NCBI RefSeq assembly: GCF_000721605.1
Contig: NZ_JOIZ01000004.1
Location: 62,001 to 126,000, forward strand
Direction of reading: 5' to 3'
DNA from: Streptomyces sp. NRRL S-37
GTDB lineage: Bacteria; Actinomycetota; Actinomycetes; Streptomycetales; Streptomycetaceae
DNA: 64,000 nucleotides
Below, piece after piece: positions 55,970 through 64,000 of this stretch. The translations under genes were made by a program, and so were the position numbers. Below the pieces are notes generated by a model, which ran no database searches, was not told the DNA's origin, and saw only the letters and a program-made list of their open reading frames with translations. Position 1 is the first letter of the stretch, and the number at the start of each line of letters is the position of its first letter.

Positions 55970-58552
55970 TCAGCGGCCGGCGGCGGCCGCGTCGCAGGCC
56001 TGGCCGCGCAGGGCGCGGGCCAGGTCGTCGCGGGACTCCAGGACCAGGCGGCGCAGGGCCGGGGCCGCGTCCTCGTGGGACGTCAGCCACGCGTCCGTCG
56101 CGTCCAGCGTCGCCTGCGAGTCCTGGAAGGAGGGGAACAGGCCCCGCACCACGTCCATGCCGATCTGGATCGACCGCTCGGTCCACACCCGCTCGATCGC
56201 CGCGAAGTACTTCTCCGTGTACGGCGCGAGCAGCTTCCGCTGGGACGCCTGGGCGAAGCCCGAGATGGTGGCCTCCACCAGCGCGTTGGACAGCGCGTCG
56301 GACTCCACGACCTGCGCCCAGCACCGCGCCTTGACCGCGGCCGACGGGCGGGCGGCCAGACAGCGGACGTGGTGCCGCTTGCCGGACGCGGTGTCGTCGC
56401 GGGCCAGCTCCGCGTCCAGCCGCTTCTCGTCCGCCGCGCCGTGCGCGGCCAGCGGCTCGAGGAACACCCAGCGCAGCTCCTGGTCGACGTCCAGGCCCGG
56501 CAGGGTCACCGTGCCGTCGAGCAGCGAGGTCAGCAGCTCGAAGTCGGCCGGCGCGTCGGCCACGCGCGCGAAGAACCGTGCCCACGCGAGCTGGTGCTCG
56601 CTGCCCGCCTCGGCGGAGTGCATCCGGGCGGAGGCGTTCCGGGAGAGCTCCCGTCCGGCCTCCGCCCGCCGCTCGGCCGCGGTGTAGTGCACCGCCGCCG
56701 ACTCCGCCCACGCATGCAGCATCTGCAGCACGCCGATGTCGGTCTCCTGGCCCGCGAACCTCACCACCAGGCCGATGAACTCCCGGGCCGGCAGCAGCGC
56801 GTCCCGTGTCATGTTCCACAGCGCCGACCAGCACAGGGCGCGGGCCAGCGGGTCGGTGAGGTCACCCAGGCCGTCGCGCAGGGTGGCCAGCGAGGTCTCG
56901 TCGAACCGCGTCTTGCAGTACGTCAGGTCGTCGTCGTTGACCAGCACCAGGTCCGGCGCCTCGGCGCCCGCCAGCTCCGCCACGACCGTACGCGCGCCCT
57001 CGACGTCCGTCTCGGCCTGCGCGTACCGCTCCAGGGTGCCGGAGTCGTCACGCCGGTACAGGCCCACCGCGACCCGGTGCGGGCGGAGTTCGGGGTGCGA
57101 CTCGGCGGCCTCCTGCACGATCGCCAGCTCGTCGACCCGGCCGTCCTCACGCAGCAGCACCTGCGGGGTGAGGGAGTTGACGCCGGCCGTCTGCAGCCAG
57201 GCCCGCGACCAGGCGGCCATGTCCCGCCCGCTGGTCTCCTCCAGGACGGACAGCAGGTCACCGAGGCGCGTGTTGCCGTACGCGTGCCGCTTGAAGTAGC
57301 GCCGGGCGCCCTCCAGGAACGCGTCCTGGCCGACGTACGCCACCAGCTGCTTGAGCACCGAGGCGCCCTTCGCGTAGGTGATGCCGTCGAAGTTGAGCTT
57401 GGCGTCCTGGAGGTCGCGGATGTCGGCGGTGATCGGGTGCGTGGAGGGGAGCTGGTCCGCGCGGTACGCCCACGCCTTGCGGCGGTTGGCGAAGGTGACC
57501 CAGCCGTCGGTGAAGCGGGTCGCCCCGACCAGCGAGAACGCGCCCATGAAGTCCGCGAAGGACTCCTTCAGCCACAGGTCGTCCCACCACTCCATGGTGA
57601 CCAGGTCGCCGAACCACATGTGCGCCATCTCGTGCAGGATGACGTTGGCCCGGCCCTCGTACGACGCCCGCGTCACCTTCCCCCGGAAGATGAACTCCTC
57701 GCGGAAGGTCACCATCCCCGGGTTCTCCATCGCGCCCAGGTTGTACTCGGGCACGAACGCCTGGTCGTACTTGCCGAACGGGTACGGGTAGTCGAAGTGG
57801 TCGTGGAAGAAGTCCAGGCCCTGCTTGGTCACCAGGAACACGTCGTCGGCGTCGAAGTGCGGGGCGAGACCCTTGCGGCACATCGCGCCGAGCGGGATCT
57901 CCAGACGGGTGCCGTCCTCGAAGACCCGCTCGTAGGAGTCGGTCACGTAGTGGTACGGGCCGGCCACCACGCACGTGATGTACGTCGAGATCGGCTTGGT
58001 CTCCGCGAACCGCCACACCCCGTCGGTGAGCTCACCGGCCCCGTTGCTCCACACCGTCCAGCCCTCGGGGGCGCGCACCTCGAAGCGGTAGGGCGCCTTG
58101 AGGTCGGGCTGTTCGAAGTTGGCGAAGACGCGGCGGGAGTCGGCCGGCTCGTACTGGGTGTACAGGTACACCTCGCCGTCCTCGGGGTCGACGAAACGGT
58201 GCATGCCCTCGCCGGTGCGGGAGTAGGCGCACCGCGCGTCGACGACGAGCTCGTTCTCGGCGGCCAGGTCCTCCAGCAGGATCCGCGAGCCGTCGAAGAC
58301 CTGGCCGGGGTCGAGGTCGCGTCCGTTGAGGGAGACGGCCGTGACGGCCGGCGCGATCAGGTCCGCGAAGCTGCTCGCGCCCGGCTCGGCGCAGCGGAAC
58401 CGGACGGTGGTGACGGAGCGGAAGGTGCGCGGCCCTTCGCCGCTGTGCTCGCCGACCGCCGAGCGCAGGTCCAGGGACACCTCGTACCCGTCGACGGACA
58501 GCAGGGCTGCCCGCTCCCGGGCCTCGTCGCGGGTCAGGTTCTCACCGGGCAC
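55970..58552 (-). CDS. pepN: Aminopeptidase N (M1 zinc metallopeptidase), copy 2
   Basis: The protein is 860 residues from GTG 58552, with GAGGAG upstream exactly as in copy 1. M1 motifs are intact: GAMENPGMVTFREE, HEMAHMWFGD (zinc His307/His311, base Glu308) and KESFADFMG. It begins PGENLTRDEARERAALLSVD, closely related to copy 1 (PGTNLTREEARQRAKLLTVD), but the copies differ throughout. Both appear functional, so specificity or regulation must differ. It is monocistronic between a hairpin and the divergent nitroreductase-like gene. Confidence 0.95.
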   Translation of the reverse strand: MPGENLTRDEARERAALLSVDGYEVSLDLRSAVGEHSGEGPRTFRSVTTVRFRCAEPGASSFADLIAPAVTAVSLNGRDLDPGQVFDGSRILLEDLAAENELVVDARCAYSRTGEGMHRFVDPEDGEVYLYTQYEPADSRRVFANFEQPDLKAPYRFEVRAPEGWTVWSNGAGELTDGVWRFAETKPISTYITCVVAGPYHYVTDSYERVFEDGTRLEIPLGAMCRKGLAPHFDADDVFLVTKQGLDFFHDHFDYPYPFGKYDQAFVPEYNLGAMENPGMVTFREEFIFRGKVTRASYEGRANVILHEMAHMWFGDLVTMEWWDDLWLKESFADFMGAFSLVGATRFTDGWVTFANRRKAWAYRADQLPSTHPITADIRDLQDAKLNFDGITYAKGASVLKQLVAYVGQDAFLEGARRYFKRHAYGNTRLGDLLSVLEETSGRDMAAWSRAWLQTAGVNSLTPQVLLREDGRVDELAIVQEAAESHPELRPHRVAVGLYRRDDSGTLERYAQAETDVEGARTVVAELAGAEAPDLVLVNDDDLTYCKTRFDETSLATLRDGLGDLTDPLARALCWSALWNMTRDALLPAREFIGLVVRFAGQETDIGVLQMLHAWAESAAVHYTAAERRAEAGRELSRNASARMHSAEAGSEHQLAWARFFARVADAPADFELLTSLLDGTVTLPGLDVDQELRWVFLEPLAAHGAADEKRLDAELARDDTASGKRHHVRCLAARPSAAVKARCWAQVVESDALSNALVEATISGFAQASQRKLLAPYTEKYFAAIERVWTERSIQIGMDVVRGLFPSFQDSQATLDATDAWLTSHEDAAPALRRLVLESRDDLARALRGQACDAAAAGR

Positions 58553-58690
58553 GGGCGGACTCCTCATGCGTCGTCGACATGGATGATCAGGACCGATCCT
58601 GCCATGCACTCCTGATACAGGGCGGGCGGGAATGGCCAGGGTCCCTCACGCTGTTTCCGGAGAGGATCTTTTCCTTCTCCGAGGAGCGAT

Positions 58691-59338
58691 ATGCCGGACA
58701 AGACGACCGCCACGCCCGTCGACTTCTGGTTCGACCCGTCATGTCCCTGGGCCTGGATGACCTCCCGCTGGGTGCGGGAGGTGGAGAAGGAGCGGGACAT
58801 CGAGGTCCGCTGGCACCTGATGAGCCTCGCCGTCCTCAACGAGGACAAGCTCGACGAGCTCCCCGCCGAATACCGCGAGTGGCTCGAGGCCAAGGCCTGG
58901 GGTCCGGTCCGGGTGGTCATCGCGGCCCAGCAGGAGCACGGCGCGGAGGTGCTCGACGACCTCTACACCGCGCTCGGCACCCGCATCCACAACCAGGGCG
59001 AGGGCCCGGAGAAGGAGACGGTCGCCGCCGCCCTGAAGGACGTCGGCCTGCCCGAGTCCCTCATGGAGCACTGGGACTCCACCCCCTACGAGGCCGAGCT
59101 GCGCGCCTCCCACAAGGAGGGCATCGAGAAGGTGGGCCAGGAGGTCGGCACCCCGGTCATCGCGGTCCCCGGACCCGACGGCGAGGAGATCGCCTTCTTC
59201 GGCCCGGTCGTCACCCCCGCGCCCAAGGGCGAGGAGGCCGCCCGTCTGTGGGACGGCACCCTCGCGGTGGCCTCGGTCCCCGGCTTCTACGAGATCAAGC
59301 GCACCCGCACGAAGGGGCCGGACTTCAGCAACCTGTGA
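58691..59338 (+). CDS. Mycothiol-dependent nitroreductase-like (Rv2466c/DsbA-fold) protein
   Basis: The protein is 215 residues from ATG 58691 with GAGGAG upstream. A thioredoxin/DsbA fold is evident: VDFWFDPSCPWAWMTSRWVR at the active site, RWHLMSLAVLNED, WGPVRVVIAAQQEHG, LGTRIHNQGEGPEKE, the cis-Pro in VGTPVIAVPG, and AFFGPVVTPAPKGEEAARLW. This matches mycobacterial Rv2466c, a mycothiol-dependent reductase that activates nitro-prodrugs and helps oxidative-stress defence. The Rv2466c active site is CPWC; here it is C18-P-W-A21, so the resolving Cys is missing and a monothiol mechanism is implied. Confidence 0.9.
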   Translation: MPDKTTATPVDFWFDPSCPWAWMTSRWVREVEKERDIEVRWHLMSLAVLNEDKLDELPAEYREWLEAKAWGPVRVVIAAQQEHGAEVLDDLYTALGTRIHNQGEGPEKETVAAALKDVGLPESLMEHWDSTPYEAELRASHKEGIEKVGQEVGTPVIAVPGPDGEEIAFFGPVVTPAPKGEEAARLWDGTLAVASVPGFYEIKRTRTKGPDFSNL

Positions 59339-59341
59339 CGA

Positions 59342-59584
59342 TCAGTCGATCACGGGCACTTTGATCGGCGCGGCGAAGGGCTTCTTGTTGAAGCCCGTGC
59401 GCAGGTTGCGGCACTGCTTGCCGGTGTCGGGGTCGAGCACGTTCACACAGAGCCAGAACTCGCCGACCCCGGACCGGCCGAGCCGTTCCTTGAGCCAGTC
59501 CTCCTCCTTCCTGGTGAGCTGACGGTGCTGCTGGTCCCCGCCACAGGTCCAGCAGTAATCCTTCATCGTCCGCTGTGTCGCCAT
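59342..59584 (-). CDS. Small zinc-ribbon protein
   Basis: The protein is 80 residues from ATG 59584. Two Cys pairs, C11/C14 (YCWTCGG) and C46/C58 (LCVNVLDPDTGKQC), suggest a zinc ribbon; the middle is charged and helical (LTRKEEDWLKERLGRSG). There is no membrane segment. I recognise no family. It is convergent with the nitroreductase-like gene, 3 bp apart. Its leader (59585-59700) contains a long hairpin, and a palindrome lies further upstream, so it may be regulated by metal or redox state. Confidence 0.75.
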   Translation of the reverse strand: MATQRTMKDYCWTCGGDQQHRQLTRKEEDWLKERLGRSGVGEFWLCVNVLDPDTGKQCRNLRTGFNKKPFAAPIKVPVID

Positions 59585-59615
59585 TGCGCCACCATGACCC
59601 GGATCGCCGCATACC

Positions 59616-59658
59616 GGAAGCCCCCGCGAGTCCTGTCCTCGCGGGGGCTTCCTCTTTT
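59616..59658 (+). terminator. Long hairpin with T-rich tail (plus-strand orientation)
   Basis: A perfect 15-bp stem (ggaagcccccgcgag 59616-59630 with 59638-59652) with a 7-nt loop is followed by tctttt. Read on the plus strand it is a textbook terminator that would end transcripts passing the nitroreductase-like gene. Read on the minus strand it lies in the leader of the zinc-ribbon gene. Confidence 0.75.
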
Positions 59659-59707
59659 CCGCCTGCCGGGTGAACGGTGAGAAGACGATCACGAGGCAGG
59701 ACGCTTA

Positions 59708-59724
59708 TTGCGCATGACTTGCAA
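59708..59724. promoter_or_regulatory. AT-rich near-palindrome upstream of the zinc-ribbon gene
   Basis: ttgcgcatgacttgcaa has TTGC/GCAA ends and lies in the only AT-richer patch of this gap. It resembles a site for a Fur-type or redox regulator but is not an exact match to any consensus I can state. Confidence 0.35.
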
Positions 59725-59773
59725 CTACACGCTAACAGCGGAAAGGGCCGTCCGTGAGCCCCCGGGACGCGAA

Positions 59774-59803
59774 ACGGCCCCCGCGTGGTCACGCGAGGGC
59801 CGT
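59774..59803 (-). terminator. Hairpin terminator of the amino-acid permease gene
   Basis: A 7-bp stem (acggccc 59774-59780 with 59797-59803), one mismatch and a further 5-bp stem close a GGTC tetraloop, 12 bp after the permease stop (59815, minus). Confidence 0.7.
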
Positions 59804-59814
59804 CGGGGCGGGCG

Positions 59815-61194
59815 TCAGTCCCGGGCGCGCGTCCGCTGCCAGGCGTATCCCCCGGCCGCCAGGAGCAGCGTCATCGCGCCCGTCGAGCAGAGCTGCACCC
59901 GCGTGTCCGGCTCCCGGGCCATGAGGACGAAGACCGCCGCCATGCCGGCCAGCGCCACCCACGTCAGCCACGGGAACGCCCACATCCGCACCGTGAGCCG
60001 CTCCGGCGCCTCGCGCTCCAGCCGGCGGCGCAGCCGCAGCTGGGAGACGGCGATGAAGATCCAGACGACCAGGATCACCGCGCCGATGGTGTTCAGCAGC
60101 CAGGCGAAGACGTCGTCCGGCCGCCAGTAGCTCAGCAGCACGCACAGGAAGCCGAAGGCCGAGGAGGCCAGTACGGCGACCCGCGGCACCCCGCCCGACA
60201 CCCGGCCGAGCGCCTTCGGGCCGTGCCCGCGCTCGACCAGCGAGTAGCCGATGCGCGAGGCGCCGTAGACGTTGGCGTTCATCGCGGACAGCAGCGCCAC
60301 CAGGATCACGACGTTCATCATCTGGTCGGCGCCCGGGATGCCGAGGCGGTCCAGGGCGGCGACGTACGGGCCGTCCTCGACCACCGCCGGGGAGTCCCAC
60401 GGGACCAGGGTGACGACGACCGCCATCGAGCCGATGTAGAACAGCGCGATCCGCCACATCGCCGTACGGACCGCGCCCGCCACGCCCTTGACCGGGTCCC
60501 GCGACTCGGCCGCCGCGATGGTCACCGTCTCCAGACCGCCGTACGCGAAGACGGAGGCGAGCAGTCCGATCACCAGGCCCTCGCCGCCGTGGGGGAGGAA
60601 GTCGGTGAGGTGGGAGGTGCCCGGGGAGTCCGTGCCCGGCAGCACGCCGGCGATCGCCAGCCCGCCGAGCACCAGGAACAGGGAGATCGCTCCGACCTTG
60701 AGGGCCGCGAACCAGAACTCGAACTCGCCGAAGTTCCGCACCGCCGCGAGGTTCGTCCCGCAGAACACCACCATGAACAGCGCCACCCACGCCCACGCGG
60801 GCGTGCCCGGCAGCCAGCCGGTGACGATCGTCGCGGCGCCGATGCCCTCCAGGCCGACCGCCGTGCACAGCAGCACCCAGAACGACCAGCCCACGGTGAA
60901 CCCCGCCCAGGGCCCGAACGCCCGCTCGGCGTGCGCGGAGAAGGAGCCCGACGACGGGTACGCGGCCGACATCTCGCCCAGCATCCGCATCACCAGCATC
61001 ACCAGAAGACCGGAGAGGGCGTAGGCGACGACGACGGACGGGCCGGCGGCGGCGATGGCCGTCCCGGAGCCGACGAACAGCCCGGCGCCGATCACCCCGC
61101 CGAGGGCGATCATCGACAGATGGCGTTGCTTCAGGCCGTGCGAGAGGGAGACGTCGTCCGCCTGCGGGGGCGTCTCGACAGAGGTGCGGGGCAT
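59815..61194 (-). CDS. APC-family amino-acid permease
   Basis: The protein is 459 residues from ATG 61194, with 12 predicted membrane helices. The amino-acid permease signature is LKQRHLSMIALGGVIGAGLF (helix 1) and VMRMLGEMSAAYPSSGSFSA. Further helices and the loop NANVYGASRIGYSLVERGHG are typical of the GABA/aromatic/cationic amino-acid transporter group. It couples uptake to proton motive force; the substrate is uncertain. It is closely related in the first 150 residues to the permease ending in the bioY region, so the two flank bioY as paralogs. A short hairpin terminates it. Confidence 0.93.
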   Translation of the reverse strand: MPRTSVETPPQADDVSLSHGLKQRHLSMIALGGVIGAGLFVGSGTAIAAAGPSVVVAYALSGLLVMLVMRMLGEMSAAYPSSGSFSAHAERAFGPWAGFTVGWSFWVLLCTAVGLEGIGAATIVTGWLPGTPAWAWVALFMVVFCGTNLAAVRNFGEFEFWFAALKVGAISLFLVLGGLAIAGVLPGTDSPGTSHLTDFLPHGGEGLVIGLLASVFAYGGLETVTIAAAESRDPVKGVAGAVRTAMWRIALFYIGSMAVVVTLVPWDSPAVVEDGPYVAALDRLGIPGADQMMNVVILVALLSAMNANVYGASRIGYSLVERGHGPKALGRVSGGVPRVAVLASSAFGFLCVLLSYWRPDDVFAWLLNTIGAVILVVWIFIAVSQLRLRRRLEREAPERLTVRMWAFPWLTWVALAGMAAVFVLMAREPDTRVQLCSTGAMTLLLAAGGYAWQRTRARD

Positions 61195-61570
61195 GGGCGT
61201 GACTCGTCCAATGCGGGAGACGGCAAAACGTCCCCCAGTCTGGTCGGCCTTCCTCCGTGCACGGGGAGGCCGACCGGCATGTGGACACGTGTCATGCGGA
61301 GGGTGATATTCCGGTTACTTGGCGGCCGTCGCGCGGGATGCCGCCCGGCCCGTTTGGCGGATCCCTACAGCCGCCGTTCCCCGGCCGTGCACCGGCGAAA
61401 CCACGTCACCTCAGTGACCGGTGTCACCTCGCGACCCTCCCCTCCCCGCCCTTTGTCAGGAGCCCACCAAGACCGCGTCGGCGCCTTTGTCGAGCGCTGA
61501 CGGTGATCGGCGCGCGGGCGCCGGTATAGCGTCGCGGTGTCCCCAACTGCCCTCACCCCGTGGAGACCTC
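61195..61570. promoter_or_regulatory. 376-bp divergent intergenic region (permease / bioY)
   Basis: No gene is recognised. It must hold the promoters of the minus-strand permease and of bioY. A regular triple element GTCAC-N4-GTGAC-N4-GTCAC lies at 61405-61427 (each element 5 bp, 9-bp period), which could be a regulator site. A tatagc -10-like hexamer lies about 40 bp upstream of the bioY start. Confidence 0.4.
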
Positions 61571-63607
61571 ATGAGCACCGCCACCGTCACGTCCGCCCGA
61601 TCCGGCCAGGTCCTCGCGGACCTCGTCCCGGCCTCCCGTGTCCGGGACGCCGCGCTCGTGCTCGGCGGCGCCGCGCTCACCGGCCTCGCCGCCCAGATCG
61701 CGGTGCCCGTCCCCGGCTCCCCGGTGCCGGTGACCGGCCAGACCTTCGCGGCGCTCCTCGTCGGCACCGCCCTCGGCGCCCGCCGCGGATTCGTCTCCCT
61801 CGCGGTGTACGCGCTGGCGGGCGCGGCCGGCGTGCCGTGGTTCGCGGAGGGCGGGTCGGGGACGGCGATGCCGTCGTTCGGCTACGTCCTCGGCATGCTG
61901 CTGGCCTCCGTCGTCGTGGGCGCCCTGGCCCGCCGCGGCGCCGACCGCTCCGCCTGGCGCATGGCGGGCACCATGGTGCTCGGCTCGGCGGTCGTCTACG
62001 CCGTCGGCGTGCCCTACCTGGCCCTCGCCACCGGCATGTCCGCCTCCGCCGCGATCGCGGCCGGCCTCACCCCGTTCCTCGTCGGCGACGCCCTGAAGGC
62101 GGCCCTGGCGATGGGCGTGCTGCCGACGGCCTGGAAGTTCGCCAACAAGCGGTGATCTCCCGGGTTCTACGGCGAGAGGCCCGGCCACCCGCTGCTTGAC
62201 GACGGCGATGACGAGCACGATCGCGGCGACCAGCAGCGACAGCAGCATCGTCGTACGCCCGTCGTGCTCGGTGTCGGTCAGCATGTAACCGAGCACGAAC
62301 ACGATCAGCGCGGCGCTGGCCCACGTCAGGTACGGGTACAGCCACATCCGCACGACCAGCTTCTCCGGCGCCTCCGCCTCGATGATCTTCCGCATGCGCA
62401 GCTGCGAGAAGCAGATCACCAGCCACACGAACAGCGCGACCGCGCCGGAGGAGTTGACGAGGAAGAGGAAGACGGAGTCCGGGAACTTGTAGTTGAAGAA
62501 GACGGCGACGAAGCCGAACACCACGGACACGAGGATCGCCGTGCGCGGCACACCGCGGTCCGTGGTCCGGGCGAACGACTTCGGCGCGTCCCCGCGCCGG
62601 CCGAGCGAGAAGGCCATCCGGGAGGCCGTGTAGAGGCCGGAGTTGAGGCAGGACAGCACGGACGTCAGCACGATGAAGTTCATGATCTGACCGGCGTGCG
62701 CGATGCCGAGGGAGTCCAGGGCGGCGACGTACGAGCCGTCCTCGGTGATGGACTTGCTGTCCCACGGCAGCAGACAGACCACGACGAGGATCGAGCCGAG
62801 GTAGAAGACGCCGATCCGCCAGATGATGCTGTTGGTCGCCTTGGTGACGGCGCGCTGCGGGTCCTCCGACTCACCGGCGGCCAGCGTGGCGATCTCGCTG
62901 CCCATGAAGGAGAAGACGACGAGCAGGATGCCGGTGAGGATGGCGCCGGCGCCGTTCGGCAGGAAACCGCCGTGCTCGGTGAGGTTGGCCAGGCCCGCCT
63001 GGTCGCTGTCGACGCCGGGCAGCACGCCGAAGACGGCCAGCCCGCCGACGACGATGAACGCGCCGATGGCGACGACCTTGATCCCGGCGAACCAGAACTC
63101 GAACTCGCCGTAGGAACCCACGGAGACCAGGTTGGTGGCGGTCAGCACCACCATCACGATGAGCGCCCAGCCCCACTGCGGAACGGCCGGTATCCACCCT
63201 TCGAGGATCGCGGCACCGGCGGTCGCCTCGACCGCGAGGACGACGACCCAGAAGAACCAGTAGAGCCAGCCGATGGTGAACCCGGCCCAGGGCCCGAGCG
63301 CCCGGTCGGCGTGCGCGGAGAAGGACCCGGAGGTCGGGTTGGCCGCGGACATCTCCCCGAGCATCCGCATCACCAGCACCACGAGCGTGCCGACGAGGGC
63401 GTACGACAGGAGGATGCCGGGGCCGGCGGTCGCGATGCCGGAGCTGGAACCGACGAAGAGGCCCGCCCCGATCACACCGCCGATGGCGATCATCGACAGA
63501 TGGCGGTTCTTGAGCCCGGCCTGGAGTCCGGAATCTCCCGGTGTCCCGGGATCGCCGGGCTTTCCGGGATCGTCCTCGGGCTTGGTGAGGGTCGGCTGCG
63601 AAGTCAT
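61553..63607 (-). CDS. APC-family amino-acid permease; frame runs on past its normal end, antisense through bioY
   Basis: From ATG 63607 (AAAGGAAAACC upstream) the protein is a normal 12-helix amino-acid permease for about 480 residues: LKNRHLSMIAIGGVIGAGLF, VLVMRMLGEMSAANPTSGSF, SGLYTASRMAFSLGRRGDAP, and last helix TTMLLSLLVAAIVLVIAVV. After KQRVAG the frame continues 200 further residues of low-complexity Arg/Gly/Ala/Glu chain, which is simply the antisense of bioY. A stop (TAG at 62167-62169) exists one base out of frame right at the expected end. I read this as a single-base indel, real or sequencing, that removed the stop; the working protein should end near 62167. Confidence 0.85.
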   Translation of the reverse strand: MTSQPTLTKPEDDPGKPGDPGTPGDSGLQAGLKNRHLSMIAIGGVIGAGLFVGSSSGIATAGPGILLSYALVGTLVVLVMRMLGEMSAANPTSGSFSAHADRALGPWAGFTIGWLYWFFWVVVLAVEATAGAAILEGWIPAVPQWGWALIVMVVLTATNLVSVGSYGEFEFWFAGIKVVAIGAFIVVGGLAVFGVLPGVDSDQAGLANLTEHGGFLPNGAGAILTGILLVVFSFMGSEIATLAAGESEDPQRAVTKATNSIIWRIGVFYLGSILVVVCLLPWDSKSITEDGSYVAALDSLGIAHAGQIMNFIVLTSVLSCLNSGLYTASRMAFSLGRRGDAPKSFARTTDRGVPRTAILVSVVFGFVAVFFNYKFPDSVFLFLVNSSGAVALFVWLVICFSQLRMRKIIEAEAPEKLVVRMWLYPYLTWASAALIVFVLGYMLTDTEHDGRTTMLLSLLVAAIVLVIAVVKQRVAGPLAVEPGRSPLVGELPGRRQHAHRQGRLQGVADEERGEAGRDRGGGGHAGGEGQVGHADGVDDRRAEHHGARHAPGGAVGAAAGQGAHDDGGQQHAEDVAERRHRRPRPALREPRHAGRARQRVHREGDESAAGAEGGADEERREGLAGHRHRGAGDGHRDLGGEAGERGAAEHERGVPDTGGRDEVREDLAGSGGRDGGGAHEVSTG
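61571..62155 (+). CDS. bioY: Biotin transporter substrate-binding subunit BioY
   Basis: The protein is 194 residues from ATG 61571 (GGAGACC upstream). Six membrane helices and the BioY pattern are present: AALTGLAAQIAVPVPGSPVP, VTGQTFAALLVGTALGARRG, LAGAAGVPWFAEGGSG and GYVLGMLLASVVVGAL. BioY is the S-component of ECF biotin importers and may work alone or with the shared energising module; no bioM/bioN gene is adjacent. Its stop is 12 bp from a potential stop of the permease on the other strand, but the permease frame runs antisense through it. Confidence 0.93.
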   Translation: MSTATVTSARSGQVLADLVPASRVRDAALVLGGAALTGLAAQIAVPVPGSPVPVTGQTFAALLVGTALGARRGFVSLAVYALAGAAGVPWFAEGGSGTAMPSFGYVLGMLLASVVVGALARRGADRSAWRMAGTMVLGSAVVYAVGVPYLALATGMSASAAIAAGLTPFLVGDALKAALAMGVLPTAWKFANKR

Positions 63608-63811
63608 GGGGTGGTTTTCCTTTGCGCCGGTGGGGCAGTCCCCGTACGAACGGGTACGAGCCGGACCAGTGAAACGGAGGAGAAAGAATTCGGAAACCTT
63701 TGATTCCGGATCGTTACTTGAGCTTTTCCTGAGCTTCTATGGATTTCCTCACAGTTTTTGTGCAAGGCACCCGACGCGCCTTCCCGGGAACCCCCGTGTC
63801 ACACTCGGACC

Positions 63812-64000
63812 ATGCGCGTGTATCTCGGCTCGGACCATGCGGGCTACGAACTCAAGAACCACCTCGTCGAGTGGCTCGGGGCGGCGGGGCACGAGCCCGT
63901 CGACTGCGGTCCGCACATCTATGACGCCCAGGACGACTACCCGCCCTTCTGCCTCCGCGCCGCCGAGCGGACCGCCGCGGACGAGGGCGCCCTCGGCATC
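63812..64000 (+). CDS. rpiB: Ribose-5-phosphate isomerase B (3' truncated by the window)
   Basis: The first 63 residues are present: MRVYLGSDHAGYELKNHLVE, then EPVDCGPHIYDAQDDYPPFC. This is the RpiB/LacAB family: SDHAGYELK is the phosphate/substrate-binding start, and an Asp/Cys-containing loop follows. It interconverts ribose 5-phosphate and ribulose 5-phosphate. No Shine-Dalgarno is visible; a CACACT-like -10 lies 6-7 bases before the ATG, so the transcript may be leaderless. Confidence 0.9.
   Translation, partial: MRVYLGSDHAGYELKNHLVEWLGAAGHEPVDCGPHIYDAQDDYPPFCLRAAERTAADEGALGI

Noticed and set aside
59600..59720. tRNA or small RNA gene in the zinc-ribbon leader
   Set aside because: Only a single hairpin and T-tract are visible; no cloverleaf or anticodon arm could be drawn.

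Overview
The window is chromosomal DNA of a Streptomyces-like actinomycete. The base composition is very GC-rich with strong G/C bias at third codon positions, GTG and TTG starts are frequent, and several gene pairs overlap by ATGA/GTGA/TTGA. Actinomycete-specific families are present: a PknG-type kinase, a DUF5753/DUF397 regulator pair, a mycothiol-linked nitroreductase-like protein, and a surface protein with an LAETG sortase signal. No rRNA, tRNA, CRISPR array, insertion sequence, prophage or attachment site was recognised. Most of the window looks like conserved chromosome core, with a small accessory-looking patch at about 27.4-30.6 kb.

Layout. 1-3.1 kb: the end of a membrane-anchored GTPase-like protein, a sporulation-type single-stranded DNA-binding protein (ssbB) and a thioester-domain surface protein. 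3.3-6.1 kb: ettA, a hotdog thioesterase and an unknown protein, closely packed. 6.1-13.3 kb: a MacB/FtsX-type ABC transporter with two very large permeases. 13.6-14.0 kb: a truncated haemoglobin. 14.1-25.2 kb: a minus-strand run in transcription order glnX-like, glnH-like, coiled-coil protein, pknG-like kinase, PP2C phosphatase, VWA protein, FHA protein. This combines the mycobacterial amino-acid sensing trio (GlnX/GlnH/PknG) with a kinase/phosphatase/FHA set and is the most notable system in the window. 25.4-27.4 kb: an MscS channel and an HNH endonuclease.

27.4-30.6 kb: an anti-sigma-type ATPase, an XRE regulator with DUF5753, a DUF397 protein, a methyltransferase and a doubtful repeat-bearing reading frame. 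30.7-35.3 kb: an ECF sigma factor, its zinc-finger anti-sigma factor and a three-gene ABC transporter, all overlapping, behind a probable self-recognised leaderless promoter. 35.3-40.9 kb: a secreted GH84-family glycosidase (minus strand), a repeat-containing small protein and malQ. 41.1-44.6 kb: a small membrane protein, an FAD monooxygenase, and a MarR regulator divergent from an EamA exporter with a clear palindromic operator between them. 44.7-59.6 kb: two pepN aminopeptidase paralogs around asd, an ECF sigma factor with a membrane partner, a secreted subtilase, a NUDIX hydrolase and a DUF559 protein, followed by a mycothiol-nitroreductase-like protein and an 80-residue zinc protein. 59.8-64 kb: two amino-acid permeases, bioY and the start of rpiB.

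Hairpins that look like intrinsic terminators separate most transcription units. All functional statements come from reading the sequence and from remembered family features; no database search was run.
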